Source: Hymenobacter ruricola (GTDB lineage: Bacteria > Bacteroidota > Bacteroidia > Cytophagales > Hymenobacteraceae). From it: a DNA stretch of 64,000 bases. A program made the translations under genes and the position numbers. Each line of letters starts with the position of its first letter. The first letter of the stretch is position 1. Shown here one piece after another: positions 17,228 to 23,895 of this stretch. The notes under the pieces are model-generated. The model was not told the DNA's origin and ran no database searches. It saw nothing but the letters and a program-made list of their open reading frames with translations. The stretch lies in the NCBI RefSeq assembly GCF_015694525.1, contig NZ_JADQDM010000004.1, forward strand, positions 62,001-126,000, read 5' to 3'.

Positions 17228-18646
17228 ATGAACATCAATACGTTTCGTGTCCTGCGTGTGCTGGGCGCAATTGCTATCTGCTTCGCGTTGGCCGCTCCGG
17301 CGTCGGCCCGGCCGGTACCCGGCCCGGTGGCCGTGGCCGACATTCCGCCGCTCGACGGCCTCTGGAAAGGCCCGCTGAAAGTGCCCGGCGGCCAGCTCGA
17401 AGTCATCTTCCGGTTTGTGAAGCTCACCGGCGGCGAATACTTCGCCACCCTCGACGTGCCGCTGCAAAAGGTAAGCCGCATGGCCGTGAAAACCGAGCTC
17501 AAAGGCGACACCGTGCGCCTCTTCGCCGAGGAAGCCGCCACCCGGTTCACCGGCCGCATCTCGGCCGACGGCAAGCAAATGGTGGGCACCTGGCAGTCGC
17601 CCGGCTTCAAAGTGCCCATGACGCTCACCTTCAGCGCCCTGCCGGCCCTGAACGACAAGAAGGCGCGCCTCACTCCGCCGTACCGTGAGGAGGAAGCCAC
17701 CTTCAGCAACCTGGCCATCAACACGCGGCTGGGCGGCATGCTCACCATTCCGGCGGGTCCGGGCCCCTTCCCCGCCGTGGTGCTGCTGAGCGATGCCGGG
17801 CCCCACGACCGCGACGGCACCGTGGGCGACTTTGCCCCGCTGGGCCTGTTGGCCGACTACCTCACCCGCCGCGGCGTGGCCGTGCTGCGCTTCGACGACC
17901 GCGGCGTGGGCAAGTCGGGCGGCACACCCGCCATCACCACCGCCGACTTGGTGAGCGACGCCCAGGCCGGCCTGAACTACCTGCGCACCCGCCCCGAAAT
18001 CGATTTGGCCCACCTCGGGCTGGTGGGCCACGGCGAAGGCGGCAACGTGGCCCTGCTGGCCGCCGCGCAGCCGCTGCCGCCCGCGTTTGTGGTGGCCTTG
18101 GCGCCCTACGGCCTGCCCGGCCGCGACATCGTGGTGCAGCAGCAGGCCACCACGCTGCGCACCCTCGGCACCGAAAACCCCCAGATTGAAGCCGCCACCA
18201 AGCGCCAACTGGCCATGCTGGAAATCATCCGGCAAACCACCGACAACGCTCAGGCGCAGGCCATTGTGGCCAACATGCTGAAGCAGAACAACGCCGCCAT
18301 CGACAACGCCACGGCCCAGTCGAGCGCCGCCGAAATGACCTCGCCCCGCTACCGCTACTTCCTGGCTTTCAATCCCGTGGAAAAACTTTCGGCCGTGAAC
18401 TGCCCGGTCCTGCTCCTCAACGGTACTTCTGACCTCACCATTAATGCCGACGCCAACCTGAACGCGCTGAAAAGCGGCCTGAGCAAAAACAAAGCCCTCA
18501 CCATCAAAAAGCTGCAGGGCGTCAACCACCTCTTCCAGCCCGACCAGTCCAAGTGGCCCGTCATCAACGGACAGCCGCAGCCCAACTTCTCGCCCGAAGC
18601 CCAGGAAACCATCCGCGAGTGGATTGTGGAACAGACGAAAAAGTAG
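17228..18646 (+). CDS. Alpha/beta-hydrolase fold protein A, nucleophile serine replaced by glycine
   Basis: 472 residues with a signal peptide ending in ASARP. Residues about 35-150 are a small beta domain (LDGLWKGPLKVPGGQLEVIF), followed by an S33/dienelactone-hydrolase-like alpha/beta domain: GPHDRDGTVGDF, VLRFDDRGVGKSGG, the elbow GLVGHGEGGNVALL, the acid loop LLLNGTSDLT and GVNHLFQP. The nucleophile elbow should read GHSEG; here the DNA at 18032 is GGC, so Gly269 stands in the Ser position, while the Asp and His of the triad are kept. Paralogue B (20920-22314) has the same change. The protein is therefore either a pseudo-enzyme or uses another nucleophile. It is exported, and converges on a carboxypeptidase-domain protein. 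Confidence 0.88.
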   Translation: MNINTFRVLRVLGAIAICFALAAPASARPVPGPVAVADIPPLDGLWKGPLKVPGGQLEVIFRFVKLTGGEYFATLDVPLQKVSRMAVKTELKGDTVRLFAEEAATRFTGRISADGKQMVGTWQSPGFKVPMTLTFSALPALNDKKARLTPPYREEEATFSNLAINTRLGGMLTIPAGPGPFPAVVLLSDAGPHDRDGTVGDFAPLGLLADYLTRRGVAVLRFDDRGVGKSGGTPAITTADLVSDAQAGLNYLRTRPEIDLAHLGLVGHGEGGNVALLAAAQPLPPAFVVALAPYGLPGRDIVVQQQATTLRTLGTENPQIEAATKRQLAMLEIIRQTTDNAQAQAIVANMLKQNNAAIDNATAQSSAAEMTSPRYRYFLAFNPVEKLSAVNCPVLLLNGTSDLTINADANLNALKSGLSKNKALTIKKLQGVNHLFQPDQSKWPVINGQPQPNFSPEAQETIREWIVEQTKK

Positions 18647-18842
18647 ACCGCAGATTCTGCAGATTGAACGGATTTCACAGATTCAACCTCAATCGCCTAT
18701 CAATTACTATCCTCGCTCCGCTCTCGGAGTTGACAACAAAAAAGGTCCCGCTTATGAGCGGGACCTTTTTTGCTTACTAAGCTGAAGTCGGCTACGAGCC
18801 GTCTGAATCTGCGCAATCCGTTCAATCCGCTTAATCTGCGGT
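18647..18842. repeat. Inverted repeat with 9-bp tandem arms around a terminator
   Basis: The left arm (about 18647-18682) and right arm (about 18805-18842) are inverted copies. The right arm reads as 9-bp steps: AATCTGCGC, AATCCGTTC, AATCCGCTT, AATCTGCGG. The left arm begins at the first base after the hydrolase A stop codon. A similar single arm lies at 52112-52140. The terminator at 18738-18771 sits in the loop. Confidence 0.8.
18738..18771. terminator. Bidirectional terminator between convergent genes
   Basis: The stem AAAAAAGGTCCCGCT pairs with its inverse across a short loop and ends in a T run, so it can stop transcription from both sides. It lies between hydrolase A and the minus-strand protein ending at 18848. 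Confidence 0.9.
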
Positions 18843-18847
18843 TCAGA

Positions 18848-19747
18848 CTACTTAATCATGTCCACCTCGGCCTTAATCATGGCGTTGTAGCGGCGGCCCT
18901 GGCCGTTGGCCAGCGTGAGCAGGTTCCAGCCCTTGCCGATGGTGTAGCTCCAGGTGCGGCTTTCCTTGTATTCGAAGGTGGGGCGCATTATCTGGCCGTA
19001 GGGCGTGTAGTTGTCCATGAAGTTGGTGGTGTAGAACTTGTCGCCGCCCACAATCCACTCCATGGCCACGAAGAAGCCTTCTTCCGGCGCCGGAATGTTG
19101 TAGGTGCTCAGGTCGATGGTGTACCACTCGCCGCCGCGCGAGGCCGAGACCACCACGTTTTCGGTGAGCAGGTCGGTGTTGGGGGCGTTGTAGTTGCCGT
19201 CGGCCTTGTAGAGGCGCACGCGGAAGGGCTCGCGCGGGAAGCCGTTCTCGCCGATGTAGAACGACACCGTCCGCACGTTGCCCAGCTTTTTCTGCTTGTC
19301 ATTTTTGACGAAGAAGGCGTACTGGCTGCCGGGCAGGCCCTGAATCATGCCCTCGCCCGGGTTGTTCGACTTTGAGCCGAGCTCCAGGTTTTTCACCTTG
19401 CCGCCCTTCACCGTCACGTTGCCCAGCTCAATCACGCGCTTTTTGAGCTCGATGATGAGGTCTTCGGTGGCGCCGCGCTTGATGAAAATGGCGGTGCGCT
19501 CGTAGCCCAGCGTCATCACGATGAGGGAGTCCTGGCTGGTTTTTTCCAGGCCGGCCAGCTGGAAGTAGCCGTACTCGTTGGTGAGGGCGCCGGTGCCCTC
19601 TTCGCGCAGGCCGATGGAGGCAAACGGCACCGGGTCCTTCGTTTTAGCATCCACGACACGACCGGTAATGCGGTTTTCCTGCGCCCAGCTCAGCGCCGGC
19701 AATAGCAGCAGCACCCAGAATGCGAGAAAAGGTAAGCGTTTCATCAT
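18848..19747 (-). CDS. Carboxypeptidase-like regulatory domain protein A
   Basis: 299 residues from the ATG at 19747 (a second ATG follows directly), with signal peptide ending in LPALSWAQ. Residues about 25-110 form a carboxypeptidase-regulatory-like domain (ITGRVVDAKTKDPVPFASIG, TNEYGYFQLAGL). The C-terminal 180 residues (from NVTVKGGKVKNLELG) are a domain I do not recognise by name; it ends in AMIKAEVDMIK. Paralogue B at 22483-23382 has the same length and a nearly identical C-terminal half. The protein is probably exported to the periplasm or surface, with unknown function. A 122-bp stretch (19149-19270) is identical to 22784-22905. Confidence 0.85.
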   Translation of the reverse strand: MMKRLPFLAFWVLLLLPALSWAQENRITGRVVDAKTKDPVPFASIGLREEGTGALTNEYGYFQLAGLEKTSQDSLIVMTLGYERTAIFIKRGATEDLIIELKKRVIELGNVTVKGGKVKNLELGSKSNNPGEGMIQGLPGSQYAFFVKNDKQKKLGNVRTVSFYIGENGFPREPFRVRLYKADGNYNAPNTDLLTENVVVSASRGGEWYTIDLSTYNIPAPEEGFFVAMEWIVGGDKFYTTNFMDNYTPYGQIMRPTFEYKESRTWSYTIGKGWNLLTLANGQGRRYNAMIKAEVDMIK

Positions 19748-19750
19748 TGC

Positions 19751-19758
19751 CAAAGATA
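19751..19758 (-). promoter_or_regulatory. Bacteroidota -7 element (TATCTTTG), almost leaderless
   Basis: On the minus strand TATCTTTG is followed after only 3 nt by the ATG at 19747. A TTG stands 22 bp upstream. With a start site about 7 nt past the element the mRNA would begin at or inside the start codon, implying a leaderless transcript. Confidence 0.6.
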
Positions 19759-20023
19759 ATAATAATGGGATGTCGACTGGCAAATTTACAAATTCCGAGT
19801 CATAGTATTGCCATTGATGTTCAATCAAGGCAGTAATGAAGTTAGGGAATGCAAATTGAATTCCGCAAGACAACGCCTCAAATGACGCCGTATTGCCTTA
19901 AAAATACGTTCTGCTTGGCCCGACCGGATGCTGCCGCCGCCCATATAAAATTAACACAGGAACCCTGCCGGCCGGGCTGCGTATCGGGGCCAACGTTTAT
20001 TCCTTCACCTTTTTCTTTCTAAC

Positions 20024-20641
20024 GTGAAAAAAACCTTCCTCTCCCTGCTGGCCGCCAGCGCCCTGCTGGCCAGCTGCGAAACCAAGCATTCGGAAACCAA
20101 AGACCAGCTCGCCGAAGCCGGCCAGGACACGGCCGTGATGGCCCGCACCGGCCAAACCGCCGGCGACATGGCCGCCAGCGCCGCCAACTCGGCCGACAAC
20201 GCCTGGGACCTGACCAAAGCCAAGCTGGCCGACGTCAAGTTCAAGGAAATCACCTCGCCCGGCGTGACCGTACGCGGCGACAGCACCTATAACGTGTACA
20301 GCGTCGACGAAACGGTGCTCTTCGACACCGACAAGTCCGACATCAAGCCCACCGCGGCCGAAACCCTGAAGCAGATTACTGGCTCCATTGGCCAGCGCTA
20401 CGCCACCGGCCAGGTGCGGGTGATGGGCTTCGCCGACTCGCGCGGCGACAAAAACTACAACAAAGACCTGAGCGAGAAGCGCGCCGAAGCCGTGAAAAGC
20501 TACCTCGTGGCCAACGGCGGCATCGAGGCCGGCCGCGTGAGCGTGGAGCCCATGGGCGAAGCCATGCCCGCCGCCTCCAACGCCACCGCCGAAGGCCGCC
20601 AGGAAAACCGCCGCGTCGAAATAGCGGTGCGCACCAAGTAG
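20024..20641 (+). CDS. OmpA-family lipoprotein
   Basis: 205 residues from GTG 20024. A lipobox (ASALLASC) gives a lipid anchor. Residues about 30-75 are an Ala-rich helical linker. The C-terminal OmpA/Pal-type peptidoglycan-binding domain is clear: DETVLFDTDKSDIKPTAAET, then VRVMGFADSRGDKNYNKDLS with the usual Asp-Arg positions and the NRRVEIAV ending. It likely ties the outer membrane to peptidoglycan. It stands between the two copies of the duplicated gene pair, which may have formed around it. A hairpin terminator follows. Confidence 0.9.
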   Translation: MKKTFLSLLAASALLASCETKHSETKDQLAEAGQDTAVMARTGQTAGDMAASAANSADNAWDLTKAKLADVKFKEITSPGVTVRGDSTYNVYSVDETVLFDTDKSDIKPTAAETLKQITGSIGQRYATGQVRVMGFADSRGDKNYNKDLSEKRAEAVKSYLVANGGIEAGRVSVEPMGEAMPAASNATAEGRQENRRVEIAVRTK

Positions 20642-20662
20642 TCTGCTGGCGCTCCTCCCGAG

Positions 20663-20693
20663 AAAGCCCGAATGCGCAAGCATTCGGGCTTTT
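20663..20693 (+). terminator. Terminator after the OmpA lipoprotein gene
   Basis: The 13-bp stem AAAGCCCGAATGC / GCATTCGGGCTTT with a 4-nt loop (GCAA) is followed by TTTT. It begins 22 bp past the stop. Confidence 0.9.
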
Positions 20694-20919
20694 TTAGTTG
20701 TGCATTTGAGGGCCCGGCAGTGCTTGGCTGCGCCGTCGGCCCTGAATTGAGCATTTTCGGCGGGCCGCTGGCTTGAAGGTGCATGTCATATAGGAGTTTT
20801 GTTATTTTTTAAATGATTGGTAAAAAAGCCCTTATCTGTTAATACGCTGGCTGTTTTCTGAAGGCAATGCCTTGCTGCGTACCTTTAGGGTGCCATAAAT
20901 GGATTCGTATTGTATTGAG

Positions 20920-22314
20920 ATGAACAGGTACTTACTATGGGCTTTGTTGTGGTTGGTGGGGCTGTGCGCCGCGCAGGCCCGCCCCACGGCCCCAACCGAT
21001 GAAGCCATTCCGCTGGCCGGCCTGTGGAAAGGCAAGCTGACCGTGCTGGGCGGGCAGCTGGACCTGACCATCAGCGTGGTGCCGCTGACGGGGGGCAAAT
21101 ACTTCGCCGCGCTCGACGTGCCGGCCCAGAAAATGAGCCGCGTGGTGACCGAAGTCACCGTGCGCGGCGACTCGGTGCTGCTCGTCATGCCCGGGGCCGG
21201 CAGCCGCTACGCGGCCCGCTTCGACCGCGTGAAAAATGAGCTCAACGGTACCTGGACGCAGGGCAAGGAGAAGTCGACGGTGCGGCTGACGCACTCGCCC
21301 ATGCCCACGCTCACCGGCGCGGGCACCCGGCTGGCCCCGCCCTACCGCGAAGAGGAGGTGACCTTCAACAACCCGATTTCGCGCCTCAACCTGGGCGGCC
21401 TGCTCACCGTGCCCGCTGGTCCGGGGCCTTTTCCGGCCGTGGTGCTCGTGAGCGACGTGGGCGCGCAGGACCGCGACGGCACCGTGGGCGACTACCACAT
21501 GATGGGCTCGCTGGCCGACTACCTCACCCGCCGCGGCATTGCCGTGCTGCGCTACGACGACCGCGGCGTGGGCAAATCGGGCGGCAGCACCGCCACGGCC
21601 ACCACGGCCATGCTGGTGGGCGACGTGCAGGCGGCCGTCAACTTCCTGCGCTCCCGCCTCGAAGTGAACATCAGCCGCATTGGCGCGATAGGGCACGGCG
21701 AAGGCGCCAACGTGGCCCTGATGGCCGCGGGCCAGCCCCTGCCGCCGGCGTTTGTGGTGTCGCTGGCCGGCTACGGCCTCACGGGCGAGCAAACCCTGCT
21801 GCAACAGCAAGTGGACGAAAACCGCGCGCAAAAAATGGACCCCGTCAAGGTGCAGGCCGCCTACGAGCGCCAGCGCACCATGTACGACATCATTCGGCAA
21901 ACCAACGAGCCGCAAGCCAAGTCCATCGTGGCCAACATGCTGCGCCAGGACCACCCCGACCTCGACCCCAAAGAAGCCCAGGTGCAGGCCGTGAAGCTCC
22001 TCACGCCCTGGCGCCGCTTTTTTCTGGCTTACGACCCCATTGCCGAACTCGACCAGGTGGCCTGCCCCGTGCTGCTCCTGAACGGTACCGATGACCGCGA
22101 AGCCCCCGCCGACCTGCACCTCACCGCCTTGGAAAAAGAGCTGAAGAGCGTGAACCGCAGCACGGTATCGAAGCGCCTGCCCGGCGTCAATCACCTCTTT
22201 CAGCCTCCCAAAACCGAGTGGACCCTAATGAACGGCGAGATGAAGCCCTTGTTCTCGCCCGTGGCCCTCGACGTCATCCGCGAGTGGATTATGGGCCTGG
22301 GGGTGAAGAAATGA
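20920..22314 (+). CDS. Alpha/beta-hydrolase fold protein B, nucleophile serine replaced by glycine
   Basis: 464 residues from ATG 20920 (signal peptide MNRYLLWALLWLVGLCAAQA); an earlier in-frame ATG at 20899 would place the start almost on top of TACCTTTA, a near match to the -7 element. The protein is a full-length paralogue of protein A: LAGLWKGKLTVLGGQLDLTI, GAQDRDGTVGDY, VLRYDDRGVGKSGG, LLLNGTDDREAP and GVNHLFQP. The elbow reads IGAIGHGEGANVAL, with Gly260 where Ser is expected, the same loss as in A. The acid and His positions remain. Keeping the same change in both copies suggests it predates the duplication and that the fold keeps a role. Confidence 0.88.
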   Translation: MNRYLLWALLWLVGLCAAQARPTAPTDEAIPLAGLWKGKLTVLGGQLDLTISVVPLTGGKYFAALDVPAQKMSRVVTEVTVRGDSVLLVMPGAGSRYAARFDRVKNELNGTWTQGKEKSTVRLTHSPMPTLTGAGTRLAPPYREEEVTFNNPISRLNLGGLLTVPAGPGPFPAVVLVSDVGAQDRDGTVGDYHMMGSLADYLTRRGIAVLRYDDRGVGKSGGSTATATTAMLVGDVQAAVNFLRSRLEVNISRIGAIGHGEGANVALMAAGQPLPPAFVVSLAGYGLTGEQTLLQQQVDENRAQKMDPVKVQAAYERQRTMYDIIRQTNEPQAKSIVANMLRQDHPDLDPKEAQVQAVKLLTPWRRFFLAYDPIAELDQVACPVLLLNGTDDREAPADLHLTALEKELKSVNRSTVSKRLPGVNHLFQPPKTEWTLMNGEMKPLFSPVALDVIREWIMGLGVKK

Positions 22315-22493
22315 TGTGCTGATTATTTGATGTGCTGATGTGCTGTTTTCTGCAAGGCAGATGTTGCAACAAAAAGGCCCTGCTCGACAGCAGGGCCTTT
22401 TTGTTGAACGAGAAGCGAGGTGTTTGACGGCCTGTGGGCTGGTTTATAGCGCAGCACATCAGCACATCGACCCATCAGCAAATTATTTAATCA
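22312..22493. repeat. Inverted repeat with 8-bp tandem arms around a terminator
   Basis: The left arm (22312-22345) reads as 8-bp units: TGATGTGC, TGATTATT, TGATGTGC, TGATGTGC. The right arm (about 22452-22493) is the inverted counterpart. The first TGA is the stop codon of hydrolase B, and the right arm covers the stop codon of the minus-strand gene (22483). The same family occurs at 50697-50792. Confidence 0.8.
22371..22402. terminator. Bidirectional terminator between convergent genes
   Basis: The stem AAAAAGGCCCTGCT / AGCAGGGCCTTTTT has a 4-nt loop, with A and T tracts on both sides. It lies between hydrolase B and protein B. Confidence 0.92.
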
Positions 22494-23382
22494 TGTCGAC
22501 CTCGGCCTTAATCATGGCGTTGTAGCGTAGGCCCTGGCCGTTGGAGGCGGTGATGAGGCTCCAGCCCTTGCCCATGGAATAATTCCAGGTGCGGCTTTCC
22601 TTGAACTCGAAGGTGGGGCGCATTATCTGGCCGTAGGGCGTGTAGTCGTCCATGAAGTTGGTGGCGAAGAACTTGTCGCCGCTCACCACCCATTCCATGG
22701 CCACGAAGAAGCCTTCTTCCGGCGCCATGATGTTGTAGGGCGTGAGGTCGACGGTGTACCACTGGCCGCCTTGCGGGGCCGACACCACCACGTTTTCGGT
22801 GAGCAGGTCGGTGTTGGGGGCGTTGTAGTTGCCGTCGGCCTTGTAGAGGCGCACGCGGAAGGGCTCGCGCGGGAAGCCGTTCTCGCCGATGTAGAACGAC
22901 ACCGTTCGCACGTTGCCCAGCTTCTTTTTCTTGTCATTCTTGACAAAGAAGGCGTACTGGCTGCCGGGCAGGCCCTGAATCATGCCTTCGCCGGGGTTGT
23001 TGGACCGGGCGCCCAGGTCCAGGTTTTTCACCTTGCCGCCCTTTACCGTCACGTTGCTCAGCTCCACTGCCCGCTTGGGCACTTCGATGGTTAGGTTGGC
23101 CGCCGCCACGCCGCGCTTCACCAGCACCGCCCGGCGGGCGTAGCCCAGGGCCACCACTACCAGCGAGTCGTCGGCGTTCTTGGTGGGAGCGGGCACGATG
23201 AACTGGCCGTGCTCGTTGCTGAGCGCGCCAATTTGCTCGTTTTTAAGGCCAATAGAAGTAAAAGGCAAAGGCTCTTTGGTGTCTTTGTCGACAATAACGC
23301 CTTTGATTTGGACTTGCTGAGCCCAGCCTGCCGTTGCAGTGCCGGATAAAAATAATGCTATAAAAAGTAGGCGTTTATACAT
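22483..23382 (-). CDS. Carboxypeptidase-like regulatory domain protein B
   Basis: 299 residues with a signal peptide ending in TATAGWAQQ. Residues about 25-110 are a carboxypeptidase-regulatory-like domain (IKGVIVDKDTKEPLPFTSIG) that differs considerably from copy A. The C-terminal 180 residues are almost identical to copy A, including GNYNAPNTDLLTENVVVSA. The sudden change from diverged to nearly identical sequence suggests gene conversion or strong constraint on the C-terminal domain. It converges on hydrolase B exactly as copy A converges on hydrolase A. Function unknown. Confidence 0.85.
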   Translation of the reverse strand: MYKRLLFIALFLSGTATAGWAQQVQIKGVIVDKDTKEPLPFTSIGLKNEQIGALSNEHGQFIVPAPTKNADDSLVVVALGYARRAVLVKRGVAAANLTIEVPKRAVELSNVTVKGGKVKNLDLGARSNNPGEGMIQGLPGSQYAFFVKNDKKKKLGNVRTVSFYIGENGFPREPFRVRLYKADGNYNAPNTDLLTENVVVSAPQGGQWYTVDLTPYNIMAPEEGFFVAMEWVVSGDKFFATNFMDDYTPYGQIMRPTFEFKESRTWNYSMGKGWSLITASNGQGLRYNAMIKAEVDMIK

Positions 23383-23402
23383 AGTATGCCAGGTAGAACG
23401 AA

Positions 23403-23410
23403 CAAAATTA
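23403..23410 (-). promoter_or_regulatory. Bacteroidota -7 element (TAATTTTG) for protein B
   Basis: On the minus strand TAATTTTG fits TAnnTTTG and lies 20 nt before the ATG at 23382, leaving a leader of about 13 nt. No clear TTG was seen at the best -33 spacing. Confidence 0.5.
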
Positions 23411-23558
23411 CAAATTAGAGAGCGGAAAGTTATTAGAAATTATTAGCACATACAACCATTGCGGAAAAGCAGGCACCCCAGACCTCACGAATTGCATTAT
23501 TTCCGAAGGGCTTGGCGGGGCCAAAAAAATGTTGGCCGCTGGAAAGCCTTTGCCGTTG

Positions 23559-23566
23559 TACCTTTG
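23559..23566 (+). promoter_or_regulatory. Bacteroidota -7 element (TACCTTTG) for feoAB
   Basis: TACCTTTG lies 40 nt before the feoA GTG, with a TTG at 23532-23534 (24 bp upstream). No Fur-box-like dyad was recognised around it. Confidence 0.6.
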
Positions 23567-23606
23567 TTTGTATTCTTTCTAAATAAGCTTTTCCCACATC
23601 CCACCC

Positions 23607-23885
23607 GTGGCCCTATTCCGTCGTTCCTCGCAAAAAGTCGCTGCCAGTGCCGCCACTCGGCGCACCGCCAAAGACCTGCGCCTGGGCGAAACCGGCACCA
23701 TTTGCTGCCTGGAAGACCCCGAGATGGCACTTAAGCTGCTCGAAATGGGTTGCGTGCCCGGAGTGAAAGTGCGGCTGAGTGGCCGCGCTCCGCTGGGCGA
23801 CCCGCTGATGCTGGTGCTCGGCGACCAGGAATACACCTTGTCGGTGCGCGCCAATGAGGCGGCCACCATTTTGCTGAAAGAATAG
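23607..23885 (+). CDS. feoA: Ferrous iron transport protein A (FeoA)
   Basis: 92 residues from GTG 23607. The SH3-like FeoA domain is recognisable: DLRLGETGTICCLED, MALKLLEMGCVPGVKVRLSG, then GDPLMLVLGDQEYTLSVRANEA. FeoA is a small cytoplasmic protein that assists the FeoB iron channel. An N-terminal basic extension of about 20 residues is longer than in most FeoA proteins. feoB starts 10 bp after the stop, so the two are cotranscribed. The alternative start, one of the later ATG codons, would cut into the domain. Confidence 0.92.
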   Translation: MALFRRSSQKVAASAATRRTAKDLRLGETGTICCLEDPEMALKLLEMGCVPGVKVRLSGRAPLGDPLMLVLGDQEYTLSVRANEAATILLKE

Positions 23886-23895
23886 GGCGCAGCGT

